From Bythopirellula goksoeyrii (GTDB lineage: Bacteria; Planctomycetota; Planctomycetia; Pirellulales; Lacipirellulaceae), in contig NZ_CP042913.1 in assembly GCF_008065115.1 (NCBI RefSeq), forward strand, positions 5,591,257-5,655,256: DNA of 64,000 nucleotides. The letters run 5' to 3'. The notes beneath the pieces were generated by a model. It had not been told where the DNA came from. It did no database searches and saw only the letters and a program-made list of their open reading frames with translations. A program made the position numbers and the translations under genes. Of the stretch, positions 8,646 to 16,999 are shown piece after piece. Every line of letters begins with the position of its first letter. Position 1 is the stretch's first letter.

Positions 8646-9050
8646 CTCTGAATTCTGGAAACGCTCGACTTCCTCGGCAATCTCCCCGGGAATGAGTTCC
8701 ATGCGACGGAGTAAGTCTCGGAGCCGTCTATGCCAGCCCGCATGTCCATTCCAGAACTCCGGTGACACTCGCAACACGTTGACGAGAAGATCGCCCGGAT
8801 AATAGTCTCCTTCGGCCAAGGGGTCCGCTTCGATTCGTTCCAGCGCGAGTGGGACGAGAAACAACAAACCAATCTCCTGTCCAATCATGATGCGCAGGTC
8901 TTCGATCTTGAATTCACCAATGGGCTTCTTCCGCAATCGATGGCAAGTTGTGACGAGATAGGAATCAAATGGAGGTGGTCCCCAATCGTCAGCTTCGAGT
9001 TCGTCGAGCGACTGACCACGCCTCTTGCTTTCGAGATTACGAATGCCCAT
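8640..9050 (-). CDS. CDI-type immunity protein (CdiI-like), first integron cassette
   Basis: 136 residues. The pattern SLDELEADDWGPPPFDSYL, TTCHRLRKKPIGEF, IEDLRIMIGQEIGL, FLVPLALE and PLAEGDYYPGDLLVNVLRV matches a widespread family annotated as contact-dependent growth inhibition immunity proteins, small soluble cytoplasmic proteins that bind and neutralise a delivered toxin domain. No CdiA-type toxin is in the window, so this is an orphan immunity gene, as is common in cassette arrays. The ATG lies two bases after an integron core box (GTTAGGC on this strand) and the TAA stop is part of GCCTAAC, so gene and cassette limits coincide. The HNH cassette follows 114 bases downstream. Whether the two proteins interact is unknown. 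Confidence 0.72.
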   Translation of the reverse strand: MGIRNLESKRRGQSLDELEADDWGPPPFDSYLVTTCHRLRKKPIGEFKIEDLRIMIGQEIGLLFLVPLALERIEADPLAEGDYYPGDLLVNVLRVSPEFWNGHAGWHRRLRDLLRRMELIPGEIAEEVERFQNSEA

Positions 9051-9052
9051 AG

Positions 9053-9140
9053 GCCTAACTTGTTATTCGACACAAAAAATGTGGATAAGACGCTGCAGGG
9101 ACTGCTTATCCACAAAAAGTGCAAATAAGTCCCTTAACAG
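9053..9140 (-). other. attC-like site at the head of the cassette array
   Basis: The minus strand carries GTTAGGC (9059-9053) right before the immunity gene ATG. Upstream of it a bulged inverted repeat centred on CTGCAG has arms sharing TTATT, CAC and GTGGATAAG. The outer box is degenerate (CTGTTAA instead of RYYYAAC). The stem happens to contain two perfect TTATCCACA sequences facing each other. It could be a worn attC of a lost cassette or part of the attI region. Confidence 0.58.
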
Positions 9141-9202
9141 CCTGATCCTAGAGTGTATGCATATTTTCACTTTCCCAGGCGGAAACCAAGGAGACTTATG
9201 CG

Positions 9203-9355
9203 ATGCCCCAAGTTTACCCGCCCGTACCGCACGGGGCAACAATGGGATCGCGCCCACCACGCAAACTCTTGGATCAAGTCCGCGATGTCCCGCGCGCCAA
9301 ACACTACTCGTACCGGCCCGAACAAGCCGACGTGGGGTTGGCGTACATCGCGTGA
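9203..9355 (+). pseudogene. intI: Integron integrase remnant (N-terminal SAM-like domain only)
   Basis: A 50-codon frame from ATG 9203, preceded by AAGGAG at 9188-9193. It encodes RKLLDQVRDVPRAKHYSY followed by RPEQADVG before TGA. Integron integrases begin with the pattern KLLDQVRxxIRxKHYSxRTEQAYVxW, so the match covers almost all of the helix that contacts DNA. Nothing of the catalytic domain (R, HxxR, Y) follows. Orientation is divergent from the cassette genes, which is the standard integron layout. The frame was cut soon after this motif, perhaps by whatever brought in the 9530 gene. A related tyrosine recombinase with the same N-domain is the main alternative. Confidence 0.72.
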
Positions 9356-9485
9356 TGGCAGGAATTAGGTACGGTTCCGGAATGCGATTAATGGAGTGTT
9401 GTCGACTGAGAGTGGGGGAACCCCCGTCCCCAGATCCCAGTCCCCAAAGATTTCATCTCGTTTTTGGCCACCCGACCTGCTATAG

Positions 9486-9499
9486 TGTACGTTTGTACA
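9486..9499. promoter_or_regulatory. Dyad upstream of the 9530 gene
   Basis: TGTAC-GTTT-GTACA, preceded by CTATAGT, a possible -10 element. The dyad would overlap the transcription start. No convincing -35 is visible. Confidence 0.35.
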
Positions 9500-9529
9500 T
9501 ATATCCACAATACCCCAGGAGTTATTGCC

Positions 9530-10288
9530 ATGAAATCACGAGAAAAGTCGCCGGCGAACCCACCCGGACGCCCTCGGGTGCTCACTGATCCGGTGAAGCG
9601 AAGTCAAGTCTGTTCATTGATTGGAGTCGGGGCGGGGTACGACGAAGCGGCGCGGCACGTTGGTTGCACTGTAGCGACCATTCGCCGTGAGGCGGGCCGT
9701 GATGGCGGGTTTGCCGAGCAATTGACCGCTGCGGAAACGGCCGCCGGATTGTCGCCGCTGCGCGCTTTACGATCGGCCGCCAATACGGACTGGCGTGCCG
9801 CGGCCTGGTTGCTCGAACGGACCTGCCCCGAGCGGTTCGCGCGACGTAATCTGGAGTCGTTGCAACCGAACGAAGTCCACGCGATGCTCTCGGAAGTCGC
9901 CACGATCATGGCCGACGAATGCACCGACGACGACCAGCTCCAGCGGATGTGCGGTCGGCTCGATGAGTTGCAGAAAACACGTTTCGGCCAATACCGCTCA
10001 GCACAGCAAGGCGATCCGGAACCGAAGCCGGCAGAGCAGCGCTACTACGACAAGTTGCAACGCGAAATCGATGGTTATTTCACCAATTGCATCAGAGAGA
10101 ACAACGCCAAGGATGTTGAGGCGGCCATCAATGGAATCGAGGCCTTCGATAGTCGCCGCGAAGCGCAGCAGGCCGTGCAGGAGAAGAATTGTGTTTACAA
10201 AACTCCGCTGGACGAACTGAACCAGAATCTGCGTAAGTCTTGGTCCACTAGTGAGTTAGAGCCTGACGGACCGGCAATGAAAAAGTGA
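9530..10288 (+). CDS. Putative DNA-binding protein with N-terminal helix-turn-helix
   Basis: 252 residues from ATG 9530, chosen over an ATG at 9464 because CAGGAG lies at 9516-9521 and the extra residues look non-coding. Residues about 22-50 (QVCSLIGVGAGYDEAARHVGCTVATIRREAG) read as a helix-turn-helix, and the next part (ALRSAANTDWRAAAWLLERTCPERFARR) resembles the region after the HTH in small phage terminase subunits. The rest is charged and helical, without a known domain. It may be a regulator, or a leftover of a phage or mobile element that entered beside the broken intI. No other phage gene is near. Confidence 0.6.
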   Translation: MKSREKSPANPPGRPRVLTDPVKRSQVCSLIGVGAGYDEAARHVGCTVATIRREAGRDGGFAEQLTAAETAAGLSPLRALRSAANTDWRAAAWLLERTCPERFARRNLESLQPNEVHAMLSEVATIMADECTDDDQLQRMCGRLDELQKTRFGQYRSAQQGDPEPKPAEQRYYDKLQREIDGYFTNCIRENNAKDVEAAINGIEAFDSRREAQQAVQEKNCVYKTPLDELNQNLRKSWSTSELEPDGPAMKK

Positions 10289-10361
10289 GTTTTGTTTTGT
10301 CAGAACGAATTGTGACAATATTCCAAAAACCCTAGTTGGAGTTGCTTCGGGATGCGGAAGG

Positions 10362-10428
10362 CGCTCGGCGAGGAATGTGCGGGCTCAGAAGACCCGCCCA
10401 CAGTAAGTTAGGTCCTGCTTGCCGAGCG
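10362..10428. repeat. Intergenic inverted repeat
   Basis: Arms CGCTCGGCGAGGA and TCCTGCTTGCCGAGCG enclose a smaller hairpin GCGGG-CTCAGAAGA-CCCGC. Some words (TTAG, TCCTGCTTGCCGAG) recall the dispersed repeat at 3773. Confidence 0.5.
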
Positions 10429-10506
10429 GGAACTTAGTACTCTGTTCGCGCACTTTTCGGCAAAAGAGTCCTACAGCGAACTTAAGTACTCAAACTGAAA
10501 AGGAGA

Positions 10507-10669
10507 ACCACGGATTGCACGAATTTCACGGATAAGTTGAGACGAAACCGTACATTTATTCATCGAGTAGGTTTGAGCAGATGGTGGGTGTGATTTTGAA
10601 CAATCGAATGAGTTTCGTCCCGTTTTAGTGGGACGTGCTCTATCCGAGAAATCCGTGCTATCCGTGGTT
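10507..10669. repeat. Long imperfect inverted repeat (CCACGGATT family)
   Basis: Left arm AACCACGGATTGCACGAATT, right arm AAATCCGTGCTATCCGTGG, with a longer unpaired centre. It fills most of the gap 10289-10775, in which I see no gene. A 72-codon frame on the minus strand is produced by the repeat itself. Confidence 0.6.
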
Positions 10670-10714
10670 ACCGTAGTCTTGCTTTTCACATTGAGTTAAG
10701 TGCCTATCCCAATA

Positions 10715-10744
10715 CCCTCCCTGGCCCTGAGAGGCCAGGGAGGG
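10715..10744. repeat. GC-rich hairpin after the DUF3500 gene
   Basis: CCCTCCCTGGCC-CTGAGA-GGCCAGGGAGGG is a perfect 12-pair stem. It lies 31 bases past the stop of the minus-strand gene and could terminate it, but lacks a T-run on that side. The stem shares its CCCTCC word with the element at 7141. Confidence 0.55.
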
Positions 10745-10775
10745 GATACTTGTCGAATCGGATCGGGGATCGGCC

Positions 10776-11849
10776 CTAAGCGTTCAACTTCACCCCCGCA
10801 TCATTCGCCACGTTCACCCACACATGCACATGCGGCGAACCACGGAAATGCCAGACGAACGACGGACCTTCCAGTCGCCAGTTGTCCCACACACCATCCT
10901 TACCAATGTCACCTTCTTGAAAGAAAGCCAGATGGCATGCATCGAGGCCCCCCTGCTGATTCAAACAGGCAATCACTTCATCGCGGTCGTTCTGTCGATA
11001 GGGCTCGACGAGTTTGCGAAGCACTTCCTGCACCCGCTCCTTCTGGTCGCTGGAAAACTCAGTAAGAGGAATCCCCTGAAACTTCCCTTCGGCACCTTGG
11101 AATCCAACACGCTGCTCGCGCGGCAGACCTTGTTTAACCAAAGCCAATTGTTGCTGCTTGCCGTCAAGAGCCTGATACAGCTTATTCGCTTCAACAGCTT
11201 GTGGCCAAAACACATTGCCCGGGTGCGTGGGACCTTCGTCGAAACCGTCGGCAGCGTGGCCATAAAAAATCGGCCCGCCAAATGCCATGTGCTCGGTCGA
11301 ATTGCCATCACAGCGAACCGTCATGTGGCGACCTGTGAGAACAAACTCGAAATGCTCACTCCCTGGTTCACCAAATATCGCAATACTGTTCTGCTCGCCA
11401 AAGCCGCCCGCATCGTCGTCGAGTTGCTGGTCGATCTTCGCATGCCATTCTGGTTGATAGAGACTCTCGAACACGGCACGAATCAGTGCTCGTTGATCGT
11501 CCGAATAGAAGTCGTCGTTAATGTATTGATCGGTGATATCCCAATTGTTGGCGATTCGTGTCCGCAAAAGGCCACGCTTAGAGTCCTGATGATCCCAGGC
11601 GAAACAAACTTTCTCGCGCTGTCCCGGCGAGAGTGCTTCGTAGAGCAGCTTGACCAGCGACTCCGAAGTGGGAGCAGAGGAAGAAGCAATCGGCTCAGAG
11701 CCCCGGGAAATCCCCGAAGGCAGAATCAGCGGCGAGCCTGCAATCGCTGCACCACCCAAAAAAGCTAGTTTGCCCGTCCGCTGAAGAAACCTCCTGCGAT
11801 TAATAGATTGGGAATCGTAATCGTCACAGCACGAAAGCCAGGAATTCAT
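10776..11849 (-). CDS. DUF3500 domain protein with Tat signal
   Basis: 357 residues. The N-terminus has a twin-arginine signal (NRRRFLQRTG, then LAFLGGAAIAGSPLILPSG), so the protein is probably exported folded. The remainder fits the DUF3500 family: ALSPGQREKVCFAWDH, the segment HFEFVLTGRHMTVRCDGN, FGGPIFYGHAADG, and the C-terminal FVWHFRGSPHVHVWVNVA. The conserved histidines (GRHMT, YGHA, WHF, PHVHVW) could bind a metal, but no activity is established for the family to my knowledge. It stands alone with no obvious operon partner. Confidence 0.85.
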   Translation of the reverse strand: MNSWLSCCDDYDSQSINRRRFLQRTGKLAFLGGAAIAGSPLILPSGISRGSEPIASSSAPTSESLVKLLYEALSPGQREKVCFAWDHQDSKRGLLRTRIANNWDITDQYINDDFYSDDQRALIRAVFESLYQPEWHAKIDQQLDDDAGGFGEQNSIAIFGEPGSEHFEFVLTGRHMTVRCDGNSTEHMAFGGPIFYGHAADGFDEGPTHPGNVFWPQAVEANKLYQALDGKQQQLALVKQGLPREQRVGFQGAEGKFQGIPLTEFSSDQKERVQEVLRKLVEPYRQNDRDEVIACLNQQGGLDACHLAFFQEGDIGKDGVWDNWRLEGPSFVWHFRGSPHVHVWVNVANDAGVKLNA

Positions 11850-12174
11850 AGCTAGTTGCCTCTTCCAAGAGAAAGTAGATGGGAAAATTCACACTACTAG
11901 ACTGCATTAGACCGCATGCCACACGAATTGGCAATCAGGATGGATCTTCCTGTAGATCTCAACTCCCTCTAAAGAAAGCGAGTCCAAACTTCTCTGCAAA
12001 CAGCCTTCGTAAACAAAACTTTTTCGTTTCTTCCTTTTTCAGTTTATAGGGCTTTTGAGCAACTCGACCGCTATTGCTGGCATAACCCTTACAACACCCT
12101 TCAACTCAATGATGTTAAATAACTAAATATACGAATCTGAAACATTTAATAATCCTACTCTTTCCTAAAGACAC
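11850..12174. other. Divergent intergenic region, AT-rich on its right side
   Basis: No gene. The last 120 bases before the HD-GYP gene are AT-rich (TTAAATAACTAAATATACG, AATAATCC) and probably hold the promoters of both divergent genes. I cannot fix a -35/-10 pair with confidence. Confidence 0.4.
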
Positions 12175-13212
12175 ATGGTTTGGGGTTCTCTAACCATATC
12201 TATCGGAACTCTGCGGATGGCTACAATTCAGGACCCAAAGGCACTCGGTACTGCGAATCTCGCGCAGCAAGAGTATCTCTCCATCCCCATCTCTGTATTT
12301 CAATTGGACCACCTCGCCCATGTCGATCTCTACTGTAAGTTCGAGGGCATCGCTTCCCCGGTGCTATACCGAAGTGCGGCAATTCCAATCACTTTGAGAG
12401 ACATCGAAGAGCTCCGCGATAAAGGCCACCGTGCTCTCTATGTATTAAGTTCTGACTACGCTCAACTCGATCGCAGTCTGAACGAATCGTTGCACGATAT
12501 ACTCGCTGATTCTTCCATTGCGCCTGCGGAGCGGTTTGCCATCTTACAAACTGCTGCGGCCATGGAGATGGACCTGGCCTTTCACATGATCAAGTGCGAT
12601 CGCTATGTTACGCTATCCCAGCGAATCGCGGATCAAATCACCCATTTGCTTGATGGTGAGAACCTCATACCGCAGCAGCTTTTCTCCGTCGTGCGACATG
12701 ACTACTATACTTACACCCACATGATCAATGTCGCAGGTTTCGCAACCTTATTTGCCGATCTACTGGGAATCGGTGATCCACAAACAAGAGATCAGATCAC
12801 TAAAGGGGCACTACTTCACGACATTGGAAAGCGCTTCATACCTGCGAAAATACTTTGCAAGGCAGAGGCCCTTACCGAAGACGAATGGCAGTTAATTAAA
12901 GCTCATCCTCAACGCGGCTACGAGGACCTCTGCCATCGTTCCGATTTGACTACGGAGCAACTGCTCATGGTCTATTCTCATCACGAGCGCTGCGACGGCG
13001 AGGGATATCCTGTTGGGCTCGTGAGGGAGGAGATTCACCCCTGGGCCAGGCTTCTGGCGATCGTCGATGTATTCGACGCGATCACTAGTGCCCGCCCCTA
13101 TCGCAAGCCCATGACAGTGTCCCAAGGCCTCAGTTACCTTGAATCTCAATCAGGCTCACACTTCGATCCGGAGATGGTCCAATGCTGGACATCAGCCATG
13201 AGACAAAACTGA
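12175..13212 (+). CDS. HD-GYP domain cyclic-di-GMP phosphodiesterase
   Basis: 345 residues from ATG 12175. ATG 12217 (MATIQDPK) is a possible start giving 331. The C-terminal half is an HD-GYP domain: H182 region, LLHDIGKRFIP with the HD pair at 215-216, KAHPQRG near 243, SHHERCDGEGYP at 268-279 (the GYP signature intact) and VFDAITSARPYRKPM. These enzymes hydrolyse c-di-GMP. The N-terminal 160 residues are a sensory or linking region with no transmembrane helix, so it should be cytosolic. The last 31 bases overlap the start of a PilZ-like gene, so effector and enzyme are translated together. Confidence 0.9.
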   Translation: MVWGSLTISIGTLRMATIQDPKALGTANLAQQEYLSIPISVFQLDHLAHVDLYCKFEGIASPVLYRSAAIPITLRDIEELRDKGHRALYVLSSDYAQLDRSLNESLHDILADSSIAPAERFAILQTAAAMEMDLAFHMIKCDRYVTLSQRIADQITHLLDGENLIPQQLFSVVRHDYYTYTHMINVAGFATLFADLLGIGDPQTRDQITKGALLHDIGKRFIPAKILCKAEALTEDEWQLIKAHPQRGYEDLCHRSDLTTEQLLMVYSHHERCDGEGYPVGLVREEIHPWARLLAIVDVFDAITSARPYRKPMTVSQGLSYLESQSGSHFDPEMVQCWTSAMRQN

Positions 13213-13589
13213 GCGAAGAAGTGTGGCAGTCGCTTCTTTCACGAACCGTGCTTCCTCGCCCGATCGAGGAGACACTAAGAGATCCGTCTATCAAGCAAAC
13301 CAGGCCCGACTCGAAGCGATTTCTTGCCAGAAGACCCTTGCACAAGATTGCCATTGCGAAAATTGGTGACGAGCTTCATGCCTGCTTTGCCAAAGACCTG
13401 TCTCGGATGGGAGTTGGTTTCTACTCTCCTATCAACATCTTGCCGAAGACACTCGTAACCTTGTGGTTACCAGGAAACAAAACTCTTCAGCTTGCTATCA
13501 CTCGATGCCGGCGACGCGGAGAGTCTTGTTTCGAATGCGGGAGCACTTTCCAGCTGTCAACTGAAATGCCAAAGTCGGACACTACCTAA
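13182..13589 (+). CDS. PilZ-domain protein (probable c-di-GMP receptor)
   Basis: 135 residues. The two PilZ binding signatures are visible: RFLAR at 46-50 (RxxxR) and DLSRMG at 72-77 (D/NxSxxG), followed by a strand pattern GVGFYSPINILPKTLVTLWL and a C-terminal FECGSTF, the usual end of the barrel. PilZ domains bind c-di-GMP and alter a partner protein. The ATG lies inside the HD-GYP gene with GGAGAT about ten bases ahead of it, so the pair is translationally coupled. The first 40 residues are outside the barrel and may contact the partner. Similarity is by motif only, hence moderate certainty. Confidence 0.72.
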   Translation: MLDISHETKLSEEVWQSLLSRTVLPRPIEETLRDPSIKQTRPDSKRFLARRPLHKIAIAKIGDELHACFAKDLSRMGVGFYSPINILPKTLVTLWLPGNKTLQLAITRCRRRGESCFECGSTFQLSTEMPKSDTT

Positions 13590-13745
13590 TGTCCGGTAGA
13601 AGACCGGCAAACCCATAGTTTTTCAGGTCTCCTGCGAAGGGCAATTACCAGATTTCCAGCACTCGCTTTTTCGAGGTGCAGGCGCTACACTTATCAGTAG
13701 TTTTCCAGATGAATCAAGACCCTTATTAGATAAGACTGCCCTGAC

Positions 13746-14738
13746 ATGAGTGAAGACCAACTCGAAGCTCCCGCCAGCGACAACTATCCGCAGCTCGACG
13801 CCAAGAACACCGACCGCAAGCTGTCGCAATACTACTCAAATAGCTTCTCGCGGTACTCCGACTTCAAACCACTAGGCAAGGGGGGGTCTGCCCTCTTGCG
13901 GTCTTGCTTGGATGGCAACCTTGGCCGAACGATTGTGATGAAGACGCTGCACCCGCACTTGGCTCAGAACGAGTACATGCGGGCACGTTTTCTGCGGGAA
14001 GCTCGCGTTACAGCACAGCTGCAACATCCTGCAACCGTGCCCGTCTACGAGATTGGTCACGACATCGAGGGTCGGTTGTACTTTACGATGAAGAAGGTCG
14101 AAGGGGAGACTCTCCGCGAGATTCTCGAACGGCAATGCTCCGGTGACGAACAAGCGATCGCCACCTACAACCTCGACCGCATGTTGGGACTACTAATCCA
14201 AGTCTGTAATGCCCTCTCCTACGCCCATGCCCACGGAGTCGTACACCGCGATGTGAAACCGGAGAACATTCAGATTGGTTCTTTCGGCGAGGTGATGCTA
14301 CTCGATTGGGGAGTCGCTAAGGTATGGTCCAGCAATGACCCCGATCTACCGGAGATTGAACACGAGATACTAACGGACGTGGGTCAACGACCCGGCACGC
14401 CACTCTACATGTCTCCCGAGCAGATTCGCGGAGGAGGCGAAGAAATCGACGAACGCACCGACATCTATGGAATTGGCGTCGTACTCTATGAGATGCTCAC
14501 CTTGAAAGAACCTCATCGGGGTGAGAACATCAACGAAACCTTCGAGATGATACTCAAAGAAGACACGATCCCCCCTGAGACGCGTACACCGAAACGCCAA
14601 GTCCCCAAACAGCTCTCGGCGATCACCATGAAGGCTCTGGAGAAAGACCCGGCAAATCGCTATCAAACGATGGCAGAATTGATTTACGCCCTGCGCGACT
14701 TTCGCAGCCGCGTGTTTCAGTCCCATACGGAGGACTAA
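13746..14738 (+). CDS. Soluble Ser/Thr protein kinase
   Basis: 330 residues. Hanks-type kinase: glycine loop LGKGGSALLRS (43-53, somewhat unusual), VMK with the ATP-anchoring lysine at 66, HRDVKPEN at 167-174, DWG at 187-189 in place of DFG, and GTPLYMSPEQIRG in the activation segment. The DWG variant is common in planctomycete kinases and keeps the metal-binding Asp. The kinase fills the protein. No membrane helix or sensor domain follows, so it is cytosolic and its input must come from a partner or from the 40-residue N-terminus. The gene is convergent with mutM, 20 bases apart. Its proximity to the c-di-GMP pair may be incidental. Confidence 0.9.
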   Translation: MSEDQLEAPASDNYPQLDAKNTDRKLSQYYSNSFSRYSDFKPLGKGGSALLRSCLDGNLGRTIVMKTLHPHLAQNEYMRARFLREARVTAQLQHPATVPVYEIGHDIEGRLYFTMKKVEGETLREILERQCSGDEQAIATYNLDRMLGLLIQVCNALSYAHAHGVVHRDVKPENIQIGSFGEVMLLDWGVAKVWSSNDPDLPEIEHEILTDVGQRPGTPLYMSPEQIRGGGEEIDERTDIYGIGVVLYEMLTLKEPHRGENINETFEMILKEDTIPPETRTPKRQVPKQLSAITMKALEKDPANRYQTMAELIYALRDFRSRVFQSHTED

Positions 14739-14758
14739 CACGTGTTGCGTAACATCGA

Positions 14759-15592
14759 CTACTTCTGGCACTTTGCACAGAAAAATGTCGCGCGTTGGCA
14801 CTGTACGATCCGTTCGACCTGGCTACCACGGCAACGTGGGCATGGTAGTCCAGCACGGGCGTAAACACGATGTTGATTTTGATAGCCTCCTTGTTTGTTG
14901 AGAGCATTGCGGTAGGTGCCGTCACTCAGCGTGGAACCCTCATACTGGATCGCCACAGTGAGCACCGCCCGTGTTGCCTCGGCCAGAGACTGCCAATGCT
15001 TTCTATTGAGATCGTCGGAACGACGTTGAGGGTGAATCCGCGCAACGTGCAGAATCTCAGCTGCGTAGAGATTCCCAATTCCCGCAACCGCCCGTTGGTC
15101 CAGGAGGGCGACTTTGATTGCTCGTTGAGACTGGCCAAGTCGTGTTTGATACTGCTCAGCCGTGATCGTAAGCGCATCGGGACCCAAGCTCTCGGCGCCA
15201 AAGTGATCCACAAAAGAATCCGGAGAAAAGAGGCGAACACTTCCCAGCCCGCGGCGGTCCCAGTAGTAGATCTCCGATATCGGCCCGTCGGTTAGCTCCA
15301 GGCGAAGCCGCAAATGTTCGCGAGTAGGAGCGTCCTTGACCAACACCAGCCCAGTCATACGTGGCTCGATGACCAAGGCTTCACCACTGTCGAGCCAGAT
15401 GACAACCCGCTTACCAGCGCGACTGAGTTTCGAGATACGCGTTCCCTCCACCCGACGGCGAAAGGTGGCAAACGAAGGTTGAAAGGCAATCGGTCGTTTC
15501 TGACAACGAGGCCTAGAAACCGTAGTGATTCGACTACCAACCGCCGGGAGAATCCCACGACGCATCGTTTCAACTTCAGGAAGTTCCGGCAT
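14759..15592 (-). CDS. mutM: Formamidopyrimidine-DNA glycosylase
   Basis: 277 residues from ATG 15592, which gives the obligatory MPELPEVE start whose proline forms the Schiff base with the damaged sugar. An ATG 48 bases upstream would bury this residue and is rejected. The enzyme excises 8-oxoguanine and FaPy lesions and nicks the strand (AP lyase). Also visible are the conserved RMTG region, the H2TH segment (AVAGIGNLYAAEIL) and the C-terminal zinc finger with CPRC and CAKC pairs. Length is normal for the family. It is a lone gene on the minus strand, divergent from trpB. Confidence 0.95.
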   Translation of the reverse strand: MPELPEVETMRRGILPAVGSRITTVSRPRCQKRPIAFQPSFATFRRRVEGTRISKLSRAGKRVVIWLDSGEALVIEPRMTGLVLVKDAPTREHLRLRLELTDGPISEIYYWDRRGLGSVRLFSPDSFVDHFGAESLGPDALTITAEQYQTRLGQSQRAIKVALLDQRAVAGIGNLYAAEILHVARIHPQRRSDDLNRKHWQSLAEATRAVLTVAIQYEGSTLSDGTYRNALNKQGGYQNQHRVYARAGLPCPRCRGSQVERIVQCQRATFFCAKCQK

Positions 15593-15745
15593 TGATGGGA
15601 CAGATCTATGTGATAGGTAAAAACTCAGAGGTTCTCTCAATCTAACATTTCACTCCAAACATAGTACCCGGTTCTTGACCTCAAGCAGGCGGCAATCGAC
15701 AATCGAAGGTTTCCTCAGGAGCACAAGTTTTCCCCAGAGATCCGC

Positions 15746-16966
15746 ATGTTACCAGACACGAAGCAAACTGCTACTCAGATTCCCGATGCCGCCGGACGTT
15801 TCGGTGCGTTCGGGGGGCGCTATGTGCCAGAGACACTGGTATATGCGCTTGATAAGCTCGTCGAAGAGTACGCCGCCGCGAAAGCGGACCAGCAGTTTCA
15901 GGCGGACTTGGACGATTTACTGCACAACTATGTAGGCCGTCCCTCGCCGCTGTATCTCGCACGGCGACTCACTGAAAAATGCGGCGGCGCGGAAATCTGG
16001 CTAAAACGCGAAGACCTCAATCACACCGGTGCCCATAAAATAAACAACACACTCGGCCAAGCGCTGCTCACCCTGCGGATGGGCAAGAAGCGAGTGATTG
16101 CCGAGACCGGTGCGGGCCAGCACGGCGTAGCGACTGCGACCGCCTGTGCCCACTTTGGCCTGGACTGCGTGGTCTACATGGGTGAGGAAGACATTCGCCG
16201 CCAGGCTCCCAATGTGTTCAGCATGAAACTGCTGGGGGCCGAAGTGCGACCCGTGAGTAGCGGTTCGCGCACCCTTCGCGATGCAATCAACGAAGCGATG
16301 CGCGACTGGATGTCGAGTGTCGATACGACGCACTATATTCTTGGCTCGGTCGTGGGTCCGCATCCCTTCCCGCAAATCGTCCGCGATTTTCAAGCGGTGA
16401 TTGGTCGTGAAACCATCGAACAATCCCGCAATCGCTTTGACGACTTGCCTGACTTGGTCGTTGCTTGTGTCGGAGGGGGCAGCAATGCGGCAGGCATGTT
16501 CTATCCGTTTATCGAACACTCTGATGTAAAACTTGTTGGCGTGGAAGCGGGTGGTCGCAGTATGAAACCTGGCGATCACGCTTCACCGTTGACCTACGGC
16601 AGCCCTGGTGTGCTCCACGGCAGTTTCAGCTACGTGATGCAAGATGAAGATGGTCAGACTTGCGATGTGCATTCGATGTCGGCGGGGCTGGACTATCCAG
16701 GAGTCGGCCCGGAGCACAGTTTCTGGAAGGACTCCGGTCGAGTGCAGTACACAAGTTGTACGGATGGTGCTGCCATGCAGGCGTTCGATGCCCTGGCAGA
16801 GAACGAAGGCATCTTACCAGCGTTAGAGTCAGCCCACGCGCTTGCCGAGGCAATGCGGTTGGCAAGCACGATGAAGAAGAGTGAGCGGATTGTGGTGTGC
16901 CTTTCCGGCCGTGGCGACAAAGATGCATCGGAACTTGCTCGCCTGAAGGGTGTCAAGTTTGGGTGA
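15746..16966 (+). CDS. trpB: Tryptophan synthase beta subunit
   Basis: 406 residues. It makes tryptophan from indole and serine with pyridoxal phosphate. The signature [12 protein letters not shown] carries the PLP lysine (about residue 98). [15 protein letters not shown] at the start, ETGAGQHG, the phosphate loop [10 protein letters not shown], and the end CLSGRGDKD are all typical of the short TrpB1 type. trpA follows after 33 bases on the same strand, so the alpha2-beta2 complex is encoded as a unit. No other trp genes are in the window. Confidence 0.97.
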   Translation: MLPDTKQTATQIPDAAGRFGAFGGRYVPETLVYALDKLVEEYAAAKADQQFQADLDDLLHNYVGRPSPLYLARRLTEKCGGAEIWLKREDLNHTGAHKINNTLGQALLTLRMGKKRVIAETGAGQHGVATATACAHFGLDCVVYMGEEDIRRQAPNVFSMKLLGAEVRPVSSGSRTLRDAINEAMRDWMSSVDTTHYILGSVVGPHPFPQIVRDFQAVIGRETIEQSRNRFDDLPDLVVACVGGGSNAAGMFYPFIEHSDVKLVGVEAGGRSMKPGDHASPLTYGSPGVLHGSFSYVMQDEDGQTCDVHSMSAGLDYPGVGPEHSFWKDSGRVQYTSCTDGAAMQAFDALAENEGILPALESAHALAEAMRLASTMKKSERIVVCLSGRGDKDASELARLKGVKFG

Positions 16967-16999
16967 TACGAAATTACCCGTGAGAGAAAAAAAAACTAC

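Noticed and set aside
8597-8884. 95-codon frame ending PNHRLQLTVDARDGE
   Set aside because: The ending is the attC sequence read as protein; the rest is a shadow of the CdiI-like gene.
9070-9120. Two perfect DnaA-box sequences as a replication origin
   Set aside because: They are the two arms of one inverted repeat next to an integron core box; no box cluster, AT-rich unwinding region or dnaA/dnaN gene is nearby.
9153-9368. 71-codon frame overlapping the intI remnant
   Set aside because: It lies in a different frame from KLLDQVRD...KHYSY, has no known motif and no ribosome site.
10824-11768. 314-codon open frame on the plus strand
   Set aside because: It is antisense to the DUF3500 gene, which has a Tat signal and family motifs; composition is that of a shadow.
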